64,000 nucleotides of DNA from Pseudomonas resinovorans NBRC 106553 (GTDB lineage Bacteria > Pseudomonadota > Gammaproteobacteria > Pseudomonadales > Pseudomonadaceae), in NCBI RefSeq assembly GCF_000412695.1, contig NC_021499.1, forward strand, positions 2,418,001 through 2,482,000, read 5' to 3'. The first letter of the stretch is position 1. Every line of letters begins with the position of its first letter. The notes below the pieces were generated by a model, which was not told where the DNA came from, ran no database searches, and saw nothing but the letters and a program-made list of their open reading frames with translations. The translations under genes and the position numbers were made by a program. Below, piece after piece: positions 1 through 8,304 of this stretch.

Positions 1-1
1 A

Positions 2-1021
2 CGTCTTCCCGGCGGCCTGGCGCTGGCCTCCGCCTTCGGGCTCCCACAACGGCACCAGGCACAGGTCAGTACGCTGTTGACCGGTCTAGGGCGCAGCCTG
101 TTGTTGTTCATCGCCGTGATACTTGCCTTGTTGCCGTCCGGGTCCAGGCCCGGAGATTTCCTGGGCGTCAATCATTGGGGAGGATTGGACAAACCGCTCT
201 GGGGGCTGAATATCCTGCCGCAGGACATCCTGCTTGCAGTCGGCTTTCTCTTGGCCGGGCTGCAGGGTATTCGTGTCCTCAAGCGCTGGCTGAGTGACGA
301 ACTGCTGCCTGATACCAACCTGGACGCCGGCATGCGGGCCTCGCTGGTAACCCTGGTGGGTTACCTCGGCTTCATCCTGCTGGCGGTGGTGGTCCTGTCG
401 ACCTTGCACATCAACCTGACCAGCCTGACCTGGGTGATCAGCGCCTTGTCGGTGGGCATCGGCTTCGGCCTGCAGGCCATCGTGCAGAATTTCATTTCCG
501 GCCTGATCCTGCTCACCGAGCGGCCGGTGAAGGTCGGGGATTGGGTCAGTCTCGACGGGGTCGAGGGCGACATTCGACGCATCAATGTGCGGGCCACCGA
601 AATCCAGATGTCGGACCGCTCCACGGTCATAGTCCCGAACTCGCAATTCATCTCGCTGAAAGTAAGGAACGTGACCATGGACAGCGCCCTGGGAGTGGTC
701 GGTATCCACCTGACCCTCCCGTTGGACACTGACATGCGTCTGGTGCGGGACCTCTTGCTGAAGGTCTATGCCGAACATGCCGCCATCCTCGAGACGCCTG
801 CGCCCTCGGTGAGCCTCAACGACCTCGCCAGCAACGGCATCATCGTGACCGTCAGTGGCTACGTCAGCGGCCCTCGCCTGGTTTCCGGCACTCGCAGCGA
901 CCTGCTGTTCACCATCCTTGAGGCGCTGCGGGAACAGAAGATCGCGCTGTCGTCTCCGCAGAGCTTGCGGTTGATCGAGGGTGGCCAGGACGGTGATGGC
1001 AATCAAGGAGGGAGCCGTTAG
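2..1021 (+). CDS. MscS-family mechanosensitive ion channel, 3' part
   Basis: C-terminal part of a small-conductance mechanosensitive channel, an inner-membrane pore that releases solutes on hypo-osmotic shock. The frame is open to the left window edge, so the true start lies outside; a TTG at 77 is only an internal codon. Visible order: hydrophobic segments, then a pore-lining helix rich in Gly and Ala ending in GLQAIVQNFISGL, then the cytoplasmic beta domain (ERPVKVGDWV, then a VPNSQF-type loop), then the alpha/beta C-terminal domain. The VPNSQ and GDWV signatures are typical of MscS. The long membrane region in front of the MscS core points to a large MscK or DUF3772-type member rather than E. 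coli MscS itself. It ends with TAG at 1019-1021. Confidence 0.9.
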   Translation, partial: RLPGGLALASAFGLPQRHQAQVSTLLTGLGRSLLLFIAVILALLPSGSRPGDFLGVNHWGGLDKPLWGLNILPQDILLAVGFLLAGLQGIRVLKRWLSDELLPDTNLDAGMRASLVTLVGYLGFILLAVVVLSTLHINLTSLTWVISALSVGIGFGLQAIVQNFISGLILLTERPVKVGDWVSLDGVEGDIRRINVRATEIQMSDRSTVIVPNSQFISLKVRNVTMDSALGVVGIHLTLPLDTDMRLVRDLLLKVYAEHAAILETPAPSVSLNDLASNGIIVTVSGYVSGPRLVSGTRSDLLFTILEALREQKIALSSPQSLRLIEGGQDGDGNQGGSR

Positions 1022-1095
1022 CTGAACGGCTTGCCATTCCGGACCAACCAGACCGACACCAAGCCCATCGCCGGGGCCAAAAAGAGGAAAGGAGA

Positions 1096-1120
1096 GATCC
1101 GCCCCTGAAAGGGGCGGATC
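1096..1120 (-). terminator. Intrinsic terminator after the GST gene
   Basis: Perfect 10-bp inverted repeat GATCCGCCCC / GGGGCGGATC with a 5-base loop. Read on the minus strand the stem is followed by a pyrimidine-rich tract (CTCCTTTCCTCTTT), as expected for the end of the minus-strand GST gene that stops at 1136. It may also stop leftover transcripts from the channel gene, but the plus-strand side has no T run. Confidence 0.7.
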
Positions 1121-1135
1121 GGCCGGTGTGGCTAA

Positions 1136-1777
1136 TCAGGCCTGCGCCATCGCCTTGTGATCGGCGACTACTTTGGCTTCGTCCTGAATGGTCTTCTGCA
1201 CCGAGGCGCGCTCATCCATGCGGGCCTTGTAGGCCATCAGATGCTTCAGGTGGCCGATCTCGACACCGGAGCGTTCATGCCAGAAGGTGCCCCAAACGTA
1301 CGCATCAGCCACGGTGAACTGTTCACCGGTGAGCCAGGTGCGTCCGTCCGCCAGGCGGGCATCCAGGGTGGTGTAAGCCTTGACCAGCTTGTCGCGGGTC
1401 CAGGCAGTGCCTTCCTCGGTGAGCAGCTTGCGCATCAGCGGGATGTGCTTCTGGGCAATTTCGGTGGCGAGGAAGGTCAGCAACTGATTGAACTTCGCAC
1501 GCTCAAGGCTCCCTTGCGGGGGCACCAGGCCCGCTTCGGGGAACTGGTCGGCCAGGTAAGACGTGATGACGATGGTCTCGGTGAGGATGTCCTTGTCCGC
1601 ATTGTCCAGCTGAAGCGCCGGTACGTAGAACAGCGGGTTGATCTGGGCGAAGTCCTCACCGTTCGAGGTGGTCCGGTTCCAGACGTCGAAGTGCACCAGT
1701 TCCAGGTCTAGGCCCAGTTCGTTGGCGATGATCTGGACGGCTTCGGAGCAGGTCTGGTCGGCGATAAAGAGTTTCAT
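1136..1777 (-). CDS. Glutathione S-transferase family protein
   Basis: Cytosolic GST-fold protein of 213 residues, the usual length. It has an N-terminal thioredoxin-like domain (MKLFIADQTCSEAVQIIANE, then FYVPALQLDN with the cis-proline that holds glutathione, then the TETIVITSYLADQFP glutathione-binding stretch) and an all-helical C-terminal domain (WLTGEQFTVADAYVWG, the usual N-capping/hydrophobic staple motif). This is the bacterial beta-like pattern with Cys10 near the N-terminus. The start is set at ATG 1777, with AAGG about 8 bases upstream; longer frames add residues that do not fit the family. It is divergent from a LysR gene at 2090, its probable regulator. The substrate cannot be told; detoxification of electrophiles is the general role. 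Confidence 0.88.
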   Translation of the reverse strand: MKLFIADQTCSEAVQIIANELGLDLELVHFDVWNRTTSNGEDFAQINPLFYVPALQLDNADKDILTETIVITSYLADQFPEAGLVPPQGSLERAKFNQLLTFLATEIAQKHIPLMRKLLTEEGTAWTRDKLVKAYTTLDARLADGRTWLTGEQFTVADAYVWGTFWHERSGVEIGHLKHLMAYKARMDERASVQKTIQDEAKVVADHKAMAQA

Positions 1778-2089
1778 GTGCGTCACCTTGGAGTGGGGAG
1801 TCGGCCTGGGTATCAGGGCCGGTGAGCGCAGTTTCGAAGTTTCTCCTAGCTTGATAAACGCGCCTCCGGGAGACGCTTTGTCGGTTTCAGGGCGACAATC
1901 AAGAAGCCGCACAGGATGGTGATTGTCATTTTCGGGGCGACAGTGCGCGGTGGTTGGAGCGGTTTATCTGCCCCTGCTGGCCGCTTAACGTTGCGCGCCC
2001 AACTACAAACTCTAGGAAATTTTGGATGCGCGCGTATGGCGGATAAGCTCCCTGAAGTCCTGCGAATTGTGTCCACGGGAGATACAACG
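1778..2089. promoter_or_regulatory. Divergent promoter region between GST and LysR genes
   Basis: A 312-bp gap between two divergent starts, the standard place for a LysR operator. It contains no credible reading frame. I could not pick out an unambiguous T-N11-A box, so the regulatory role rests on layout alone. Confidence 0.45.
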
Positions 2090-2989
2090 ATGGAGCAGAC
2101 TGATGCCTCCTTCCCCGAGATCGCTGCCTTCGTGGCGGTGGCCCAGACGGGGAGTTTCACCCGCGCGGCCGAACACCTGGCCAGCAACAAGTCCAACGTC
2201 GGCAAGGCGGTCCAGCGCCTGGAAGCGCGGCTGGGTACGCGCCTGTTGCAACGCACGACCCGTGCGGTGCGCCTCACCGAGGATGGTGAGACGTATCTGG
2301 AGGCTGCCCGTGCTGCATTGGACGGCCTGCGCGATGCGGCACAGGCACTGGCGGCGCGGCGAGAAGAGCCCATTGGCCGAGTGCGCCTGGACATGCCCTC
2401 GGGCTTCCGACAGCTTTTCCTGCCCACCCTGTCCGAGCTGCGCAAGCGCTACCCCCAGGTCACCCTCGAACTGTCCATGACTGATCGCATGTCCGACGCC
2501 GTTGGGGAAGGTTGGGACCTGGTATTGCGAGCAGGTGAGCTGCCTCAGGACAGCGAAATGACGGTGCGCAAGCTCTGCGATATTCGACTGGCCCTGTACG
2601 CTGCCCCCGACTACCTGGAGCGCCACGCGGCGATTGCCGCCATTTCCGACCTCATCGACCACGACGCGGTGACCTTCCGCGGCTTCACCGGGCGCCTGCG
2701 GCCCTGGTCGCTGATGGAAAACGGCTACATCAAGGAGTTCGCCCCCAACCCGACCTTGGTGCTTTCCGATGGCCAGGCGCTGATCGATTCAGTGGTCGCC
2801 GGGTTGGGCATTGCCCAGATATACGACCGCGTCGCCCGGCCCTATGTGGAGAAGGGCCAACTGGTGCCGATCCTGCCCGAGGCCACAGTCCCCGGCCCAC
2901 CCGTGCATGCCTTGATTCCCGCCGGCCACAGGATGCCGGCCAAGACCCGCGCAGTGCTCGACTACCTCGCCGAGCGCCTGCGCGCCTAG
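2090..2989 (+). CDS. LysR-family transcriptional regulator
   Basis: Typical LysR regulator of 299 residues. Residues about 8-67 hold the winged helix-turn-helix (FVAVAQTGSFTRAAEHL, then VGKAVQRLEARLGTRLLQRT), followed by the linker helix and an effector domain. The recognition helix reads SNKSNVGKAVQRLE instead of the more usual TQPAVS type, which places it near the CrgA/AphB-like group. Start at ATG 2090, chosen because GGGAGA lies 8 bases upstream; upstream in-frame starts have no ribosome site. It is divergent from the GST gene, which it probably controls. Effector unknown. Confidence 0.9.
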   Translation: MEQTDASFPEIAAFVAVAQTGSFTRAAEHLASNKSNVGKAVQRLEARLGTRLLQRTTRAVRLTEDGETYLEAARAALDGLRDAAQALAARREEPIGRVRLDMPSGFRQLFLPTLSELRKRYPQVTLELSMTDRMSDAVGEGWDLVLRAGELPQDSEMTVRKLCDIRLALYAAPDYLERHAAIAAISDLIDHDAVTFRGFTGRLRPWSLMENGYIKEFAPNPTLVLSDGQALIDSVVAGLGIAQIYDRVARPYVEKGQLVPILPEATVPGPPVHALIPAGHRMPAKTRAVLDYLAERLRA

Positions 2990-2995
2990 GTGTCT

Positions 2996-3016
2996 GCCGG
3001 GCTCGTACGGCCCGGC
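2996..3016 (+). terminator. Stem-loop after the LysR gene
   Basis: GCCGGGC / GCCCGGC arms with a 7-base loop just after the LysR stop codon. There is no T run, so it is only a weak terminator candidate. Confidence 0.3.
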
Positions 3017-3158
3017 CACCTATCCCCTGATCCGCGCCGCCGGATTGTAGAAATAGACGCTACAAAGCGTCGCTTGGTGGCGCGTTTATCCCGCTGCAGG
3101 TCGAATTCAGAATTCCTCCCCAGATGGCACCGCCACCCCGGTGCGAGGAGGAATCCCG

Positions 3159-3836
3159 ATGCTGACCAAAGACGCCCTGAGCAGTGGTCTCTATTTGAAG
3201 AGCTTCGAGTCGTTCGAAGGCCTCCTGTGGAGCGAGGCACGCATCCTCCAGTCCCTCGACGAGACCCTGTCAGCGCGCACCGGCAACGGCGACATCTGGT
3301 TGTTCGCCTACGGTTCGCTGATCTGGAACCCCCTGCTGGATTTCATCGAGCGCGCCGTGGCCACCCTGCATGGCTGGCAGCGCAGTTTCTGCCTGCGGAT
3401 GGTCGCCGGCCGCGGCACCGAAGCCGCGCCGGGGCGGATGCTGGCGGTCGAGCCCGGCGGCCACACCCAGGGCGTCGCCTACCGCCTCGGTGGTGAGGTT
3501 CTGCACCACGACCTGCAATGCGTCTGGCGGCGGGAGATGGTGTTCGGCTCCTACCGGCCCGTCTGGGAGCGCATCACCCTGGCCGACGGCAATCAGACCG
3601 AGGCCCTGGTGTTCGTCGCCGATCCGGCCTTCAGCCTCTATGAAGCCGATTCCTCAGTCGTCGCTATCGCTCGACAAATCGCACTGGCCAGCGGCCCCCA
3701 TGGCAGCAACGCCGAGTACCTGCAGCTGCTGCAGCAGGCCCTGCGCGAACACGGCCTGAGCGATCACTACATCGATGCACTGGCCACGACAGTGGCCTGC
3801 CATCTCCGGGATGCCGCACTCGACGCGCCCCCCTGA
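3159..3836 (+). CDS. ChaC-like gamma-glutamylcyclotransferase
   Basis: Cytosolic enzyme of the ChaC family, which cleaves glutathione to 5-oxoproline and Cys-Gly. The FAYGSLIWNP substrate-binding loop at residues 47-56 is the family hallmark (YGSL[IM]W), and GWQRSFCLRM and a long middle region ending in LVFVADP fit the gamma-glutamylcyclotransferase fold. The length of 225 residues is normal. Start ATG 3159 has GAGGAGGAA 6 bases upstream. It sits 56 bp before the RND pump operon on the same strand and may be co-expressed with it. The link to glutathione fits the nearby GST gene; that is inference. Confidence 0.88.
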   Translation: MLTKDALSSGLYLKSFESFEGLLWSEARILQSLDETLSARTGNGDIWLFAYGSLIWNPLLDFIERAVATLHGWQRSFCLRMVAGRGTEAAPGRMLAVEPGGHTQGVAYRLGGEVLHHDLQCVWRREMVFGSYRPVWERITLADGNQTEALVFVADPAFSLYEADSSVVAIARQIALASGPHGSNAEYLQLLQQALREHGLSDHYIDALATTVACHLRDAALDAPP

Positions 3837-3891
3837 TGTTCCCGTCGACCCGTCCGCCCCCCTTTTCATACCGGTTTCCAGGAGAAGCACC

Positions 3892-5064
3892 ATGTCAGTC
3901 CAACCCAAGACCCTCGTATTTGCCATCAGCGCACTTATCGCCCTGGGCGGCGCCGCCGGCCTCGCCATCCATCAGGGCACTGCCTCCATCCCCAGCGCCG
4001 AAGCCGCCGTTGAAGCGCCGGCGGTGGAAGTGGATGTGGCTCCGGCCATCGGCCGCACCATCACCGAGTGGCAGAGCTACTCCGGCCGACTGGAGGCCAC
4101 CGAACACATCCAGCTGCGCCCCCTAGTCGGTGGCACCATCGTCAGCGTCCACCTCAAGGATGGCGGCGTGGTGAAACAGGGTGACTTGCTCTTCACCATC
4201 GATCCGCGCCCGTACCAGGCCGCCGTCGAGCGGGCGCGTGCCGAGGTAGCCGCCGCCGAAGCCCGCGCGAGTTATGCCGCCACTGATGCTGACCGGGCAC
4301 GTCGGCTGATTACCCGCGACGCCATTGCCAAGCGCGAGTTCGACGAACGCGTCAACGCCGGCAAGGAGACCGCCGCGGCCGTCAAGGCGGCCAAGGCGGC
4401 GTTGCAGGCAGCCCTGATCGACCTGGACCACACCCGCATCACGGCGCCCGTCAGCGGCCGGGTTTCCCGTGCCGAGCTGACCGTCGGCAATATCGTCGCG
4501 GCGGGCGCCAGTGCGCCGCTGCTGGCGACCCTGGTGTCGGTGTCGCCGATCTATGCGTCCTTCGAGGTCGACGAGCAGACCTACCTGCGCTACCTGCGAG
4601 GAACGAGCGGCACGAAGGTCCCGGTTGCTCTGGGCCTGGCCGACGAGAGCGGTTATTCCCGCCAGGGCGAACTGGTGTCGGTGGACAACCAGTTGAACAC
4701 CGGGACCAGCACCCTGCGTGTCCGTGCTCGCTTCGACAATGCCGATGGCGCGCTGCTGCCGGGTCTCTTCGCACGGGTCAAGGTCGAGGGTGGCAAGCCC
4801 TCCCAAGCCGTGCTGATCAGCGATGCCGCGGTGGGTACCGACCAGGCGAAGAAGTTCGTCCTGGTGGTGGACCCGCAAAGCCGCGTGCAGTACCGCGAAG
4901 TGGTTCTGGGTGGGCTCCATGAGGGGCTGCGCATCGTCACCCAGGGTCTCGAAGCCGGCGAACGCATCGTCGTCAACGGCGTGCAGCGCGTACGGCCCAA
5001 CGACCTGGTCCAGGTTCATGACACCAGCATGCAGACCAGCCAGCCGCTGGCCCTCGCCAACTGA
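3892..5064 (+). CDS. RND efflux periplasmic adaptor (MexE-like)
   Basis: Membrane fusion protein of 390 residues that joins the RND pump to the outer-membrane channel. There is an N-terminal hydrophobic anchor (residues about 7-26, no lipobox Cys), then a barrel-sandwich half motif (LRPLVGGTIVSVHLKDGGVVKQGD), a coiled-coil alpha hairpin (AAVERARAEVAAAEARA to KAALQAALIDLDHTRI), the second lipoyl half (APVSGRVSRAELTVGNIV), then beta-barrel and membrane-proximal domains. Start ATG 3892 with GGAG upstream. Only 11 bp separate it from the pump gene, so the three genes 3892-9789 form an operon. Closest in style to MexE-type adaptors; substrate range unknown. Confidence 0.92.
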   Translation: MSVQPKTLVFAISALIALGGAAGLAIHQGTASIPSAEAAVEAPAVEVDVAPAIGRTITEWQSYSGRLEATEHIQLRPLVGGTIVSVHLKDGGVVKQGDLLFTIDPRPYQAAVERARAEVAAAEARASYAATDADRARRLITRDAIAKREFDERVNAGKETAAAVKAAKAALQAALIDLDHTRITAPVSGRVSRAELTVGNIVAAGASAPLLATLVSVSPIYASFEVDEQTYLRYLRGTSGTKVPVALGLADESGYSRQGELVSVDNQLNTGTSTLRVRARFDNADGALLPGLFARVKVEGGKPSQAVLISDAAVGTDQAKKFVLVVDPQSRVQYREVVLGGLHEGLRIVTQGLEAGERIVVNGVQRVRPNDLVQVHDTSMQTSQPLALAN

Positions 5065-5075
5065 GGCTCGCCATC

Positions 5076-8000
5076 ATGAATATCTCCAAGTTCTTCATCG
5101 ACCGGCCGATCTTCGCCGGCGTGCTCTCGGTGGTGATCCTGCTGGCTGGGATCATTTCCCTGTTCCAACTGCCCACGGCCGAATATCCGGAAGTGGTGCC
5201 CCCCTCGGTGATGGTGCGGGCGCAATTCCCCGGCGCCAACCCGAAGGTGATCGCCGAGACGGTGGCCTCGCCCATCGAGGAGAAGATCAACGGCGTCGAG
5301 AACATGCTCTACATGCAGTCGCAGTCCAACAGCGACGGCAGCATGGCTACCACCGTGACCTTCAAGCTGGGTACCGACCCGGACAAGGCCCAGCAACTGG
5401 TGCAGAACCGTGTCGCCCAGGCCCTGCCGCGTCTGCCTGAAGATGTACAGCGCCTGGGTGTGACCACGGTGAAATCCACGCCGACCCTGACCATGGGTGT
5501 GAGCCTGATCACCACCAACGACCGTTATGACCTGACCTACCTGCGCAATTACGCGCTGATCAACGTCAAGGATCAGCTGGCGCGCATTCCCGGCGTCGGC
5601 GAGGTGGTGATGTGGGGCTCGGGCGACTATTCCATGCGTGTCTGGTTGGACCCGCAGAAGGTCGCGCGGCAGAGCATGACCGCGGCCGAGGTGGTAGCCG
5701 CGATCCGCGAGCAGAACGTCCAGGTCGCCGCCGGCATCATCGGCGCCGCGCCCATGCCCGTCGATGTGCCGTTGCAGTTGAGCGTCAACGCCCAGGGCCG
5801 GCTGAAGACGGTGGAGGAGTTCCGCGACATCATCCTCAAGACCTCGCCTGATGGCGCGGTGATTCGCCTGGGCGATGTGGCACGGGTGGAGATGGGGGCA
5901 GCGGACTACGCATTGCGCGCCATGCTCGACAGCAAGCCAGCGGTGCAGCTGATCATCTTCCAGCAGCCCAATGCCAATTCGCTGCAGATCTCCGACGACG
6001 TGCGCCGGACCATGGCCGAGCTGAAAAAGGACATGCCCGAGGGCGTGGACTACGCCGTGCGCTATGACCCGACCCAGTTCGTCCGCGACAGCATCAATGC
6101 GGTGATCCAGACCCTGCTGGAAGCCATTGCCCTGGTGGTGCTGGTGGTGATCCTGTTCCTGCAGACCTGGCGCGCGTCGATCATTCCGCTGCTGGCGGTG
6201 CCGGTGTCCATCGTCGGGACCTTCTCGCTGCTGCTGGCCTTCGGCTTCACCATCAACGCGCTGTCCCTGTTCGGCCTGGTGCTGGCGATCGGCATCGTGG
6301 TCGACGACGCCATCGTGGTCGTCGAGAACGTCGAGCGAAACATTGCCGCTGGCATGACCCCGCGGCAGGCGACCTACCAGGCCATGCAGGAAGTGAGTGG
6401 CCCGATCATCGCCATCGCGCTGACCCTGGTGGCGGTGTTCGTGCCGCTGGCGTTCATGTCGGGGCTCACCGGCCAGTTCTACCAGCAGTTCGCCATGACC
6501 ATCGCCATTTCCACGGTGATCTCGGCCTTCAACTCGCTGACCCTGTCGCCGGCCCTGGCTGCGCTGCTGCTCAAAGGACACCACGAGCCCAAGGATCGTC
6601 TGACCCGGTTCATGGACGCCGTGTTTGGCCGCTTCTTCGCGCTGTTCAACCGCGTGTTCCAGCGCGGCTCCGAGTCCTACGGCAGCGGTGTGCAACGGGT
6701 GGTCGGCCACAAGGGCGCCATGCTGGTCGTATATGGCGTGCTGCTGGCCTTCGCACTGTACCTGGGCAAGACCGTCCCCGGCGGTTTCGTGCCGGGTCAG
6801 GACAAGGACTATCTGGTGGCCATCGTGCAGTTGCCCAGCGGCGCGTCCCTGGAGCGCACGAGCGAAATCACCCGCACGCTGAGTGACATCGTCTTGGCTC
6901 AGCCGGGTGTCGCACACGTGCCGTCTTTCCCCGGTCTGTCGGTGAATGGCCTCACCAACTCCTCCAGCAGCGCGCTGGTGTTCCCGGTGCTCAAGCCGTC
7001 CAGTGAGCGTGGTGCCGGAGAAAGCGCGGCGGAGATCGCCGCGGCCCTCAACGAGAAGTTCGCCAAGATCAAGGGCGCCGCAATTGCGGTGTTCCCGCCC
7101 CCGCCGGTGTCTGGGCTGGGCACGGTAGGGGGCTTCAAGCTGCAGATCGAGGACCGTGGTGCTCTGGGCTATGAGGCCCTGAACGCTGCCACCCAGGCTT
7201 TCATGAAGAAAGCCGCCGAAGCGCCTGAACTGGGGCCAATGTTCAGCAGCTTCCAGATCAATGTGCCGCAGCTGGATGTGCAGTTGGACCGCGTCAAAGC
7301 CAAGCAGCAGGGCGTGTCGGTGAAGGATGTGTTCGAGACCCTGCAGATCTACCTGGGCTCGCTCTACGTGAACGACTTCAACGCCTTCGGCCGCGTCTAC
7401 CAGGTACGTGCTCAGGCCGACGCGCCATTCCGCGCCACGGCCGACTCCATCGGCCAGTTGAAGGTACGCAACGCCGCCGGTGAGATGGTGCCGCTGTCGT
7501 CGCTGGTGACCGTCACACCGACCTACGGTCCGGAAATGGTGGTGCGCTACAACGGCTTCCTGGCCGCCGATATCAACGGCGGACCGGCGCCGGGCTATTC
7601 CTCGGGCCAGGCCCAGGCCGCCGTGGAGCGGATCGCCTCTGAGGTGTTCCCCCGCGGCATCAAGTACGAATGGACCGACCTGACCTATCAGCAGGTGGTG
7701 GCCGGTAACTCGGCGCTCTGGGTGTTCCCCATCAGCGTGCTGCTGGTGTTCCTGGTGCTGGCGGCGATGTACGAGAGCCTCAGCCTGCCGCTGGCGATCC
7801 TGCTGATCGTACCCATGACGCTGCTCTCGGCCCTGGTCGGTGTGTGGCTGACCAATGGCGACAACAACATCTTCACTCAGATCGGACTGATGGTGCTGGT
7901 GGGGCTGTCGGCGAAGAACGCGATCTTGATCGTCGAGTTCGCCCGCGAGCTGGAAATGCAGGGCCGTTCCATCGTGCAGGCCGCTGTCGAAGCCAGCCGG

Positions 8001-8294
8001 CTGCGCCTGCGGCCGATCTTGATGACCTCCATCGCGTTCATCATGGGCGTGGTGCCCCTGGTGATATCCAGCGGCGCGGGTTCGGAGATGCGTCAGGCGA
8101 TGGGGATTGCAGTGTTCTTCGGGATGCTGGGCGTGACCCTGTTCGGCCTGCTGCTGACGCCAGTGTTCTACGTGCTGCTGCGCAAGCTGTCCGGCGGCAA
8201 GCCGCTCAACGCCAAGCGTAGCCATGAAGCCCAGGAGCCGGACTTTGTCCCTCATTCCCCGGCTACACGCCCGCAAGCCGAATCGGCCCGCTGA
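5076..8294 (+). CDS. RND multidrug efflux permease (MexF-like, HAE1)
   Basis: Inner-membrane proton/drug antiporter of 1072 residues, the normal HAE1 length. The N-terminus (MNISKFFIDRPIFAGVLS) and two duplicated halves, each with one membrane helix, a large periplasmic loop and a bundle of helices, are complete. The proton-relay acidic pair is D410/D411 in GIVVDDAIVVVENV and the lysine partner is K947 in LSAKNAILIVEFA. Sequence style is closest to MexF rather than MexB. It starts just after the adaptor stop codon, with a weak GAGG site overlapping that stop. It works with the genes on either side as a tripartite pump. No MexT-like activator sits next to it; the nearest LysR gene is at 2090. 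Confidence 0.94.
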   Translation: MNISKFFIDRPIFAGVLSVVILLAGIISLFQLPTAEYPEVVPPSVMVRAQFPGANPKVIAETVASPIEEKINGVENMLYMQSQSNSDGSMATTVTFKLGTDPDKAQQLVQNRVAQALPRLPEDVQRLGVTTVKSTPTLTMGVSLITTNDRYDLTYLRNYALINVKDQLARIPGVGEVVMWGSGDYSMRVWLDPQKVARQSMTAAEVVAAIREQNVQVAAGIIGAAPMPVDVPLQLSVNAQGRLKTVEEFRDIILKTSPDGAVIRLGDVARVEMGAADYALRAMLDSKPAVQLIIFQQPNANSLQISDDVRRTMAELKKDMPEGVDYAVRYDPTQFVRDSINAVIQTLLEAIALVVLVVILFLQTWRASIIPLLAVPVSIVGTFSLLLAFGFTINALSLFGLVLAIGIVVDDAIVVVENVERNIAAGMTPRQATYQAMQEVSGPIIAIALTLVAVFVPLAFMSGLTGQFYQQFAMTIAISTVISAFNSLTLSPALAALLLKGHHEPKDRLTRFMDAVFGRFFALFNRVFQRGSESYGSGVQRVVGHKGAMLVVYGVLLAFALYLGKTVPGGFVPGQDKDYLVAIVQLPSGASLERTSEITRTLSDIVLAQPGVAHVPSFPGLSVNGLTNSSSSALVFPVLKPSSERGAGESAAEIAAALNEKFAKIKGAAIAVFPPPPVSGLGTVGGFKLQIEDRGALGYEALNAATQAFMKKAAEAPELGPMFSSFQINVPQLDVQLDRVKAKQQGVSVKDVFETLQIYLGSLYVNDFNAFGRVYQVRAQADAPFRATADSIGQLKVRNAAGEMVPLSSLVTVTPTYGPEMVVRYNGFLAADINGGPAPGYSSGQAQAAVERIASEVFPRGIKYEWTDLTYQQVVAGNSALWVFPISVLLVFLVLAAMYESLSLPLAILLIVPMTLLSALVGVWLTNGDNNIFTQIGLMVLVGLSAKNAILIVEFARELEMQGRSIVQAAVEASRLRLRPILMTSIAFIMGVVPLVISSGAGSEMRQAMGIAVFFGMLGVTLFGLLLTPVFYVLLRKLSGGKPLNAKRSHEAQEPDFVPHSPATRPQAESAR

Positions 8295-8304
8295 AGGAGC
8301 AACC

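Noticed and set aside
3836..4126. Small plus-strand frames overlapping the start of the adaptor gene
   Set aside because: Pro/Ser-rich shifted readings of the adaptor gene without ribosome sites.
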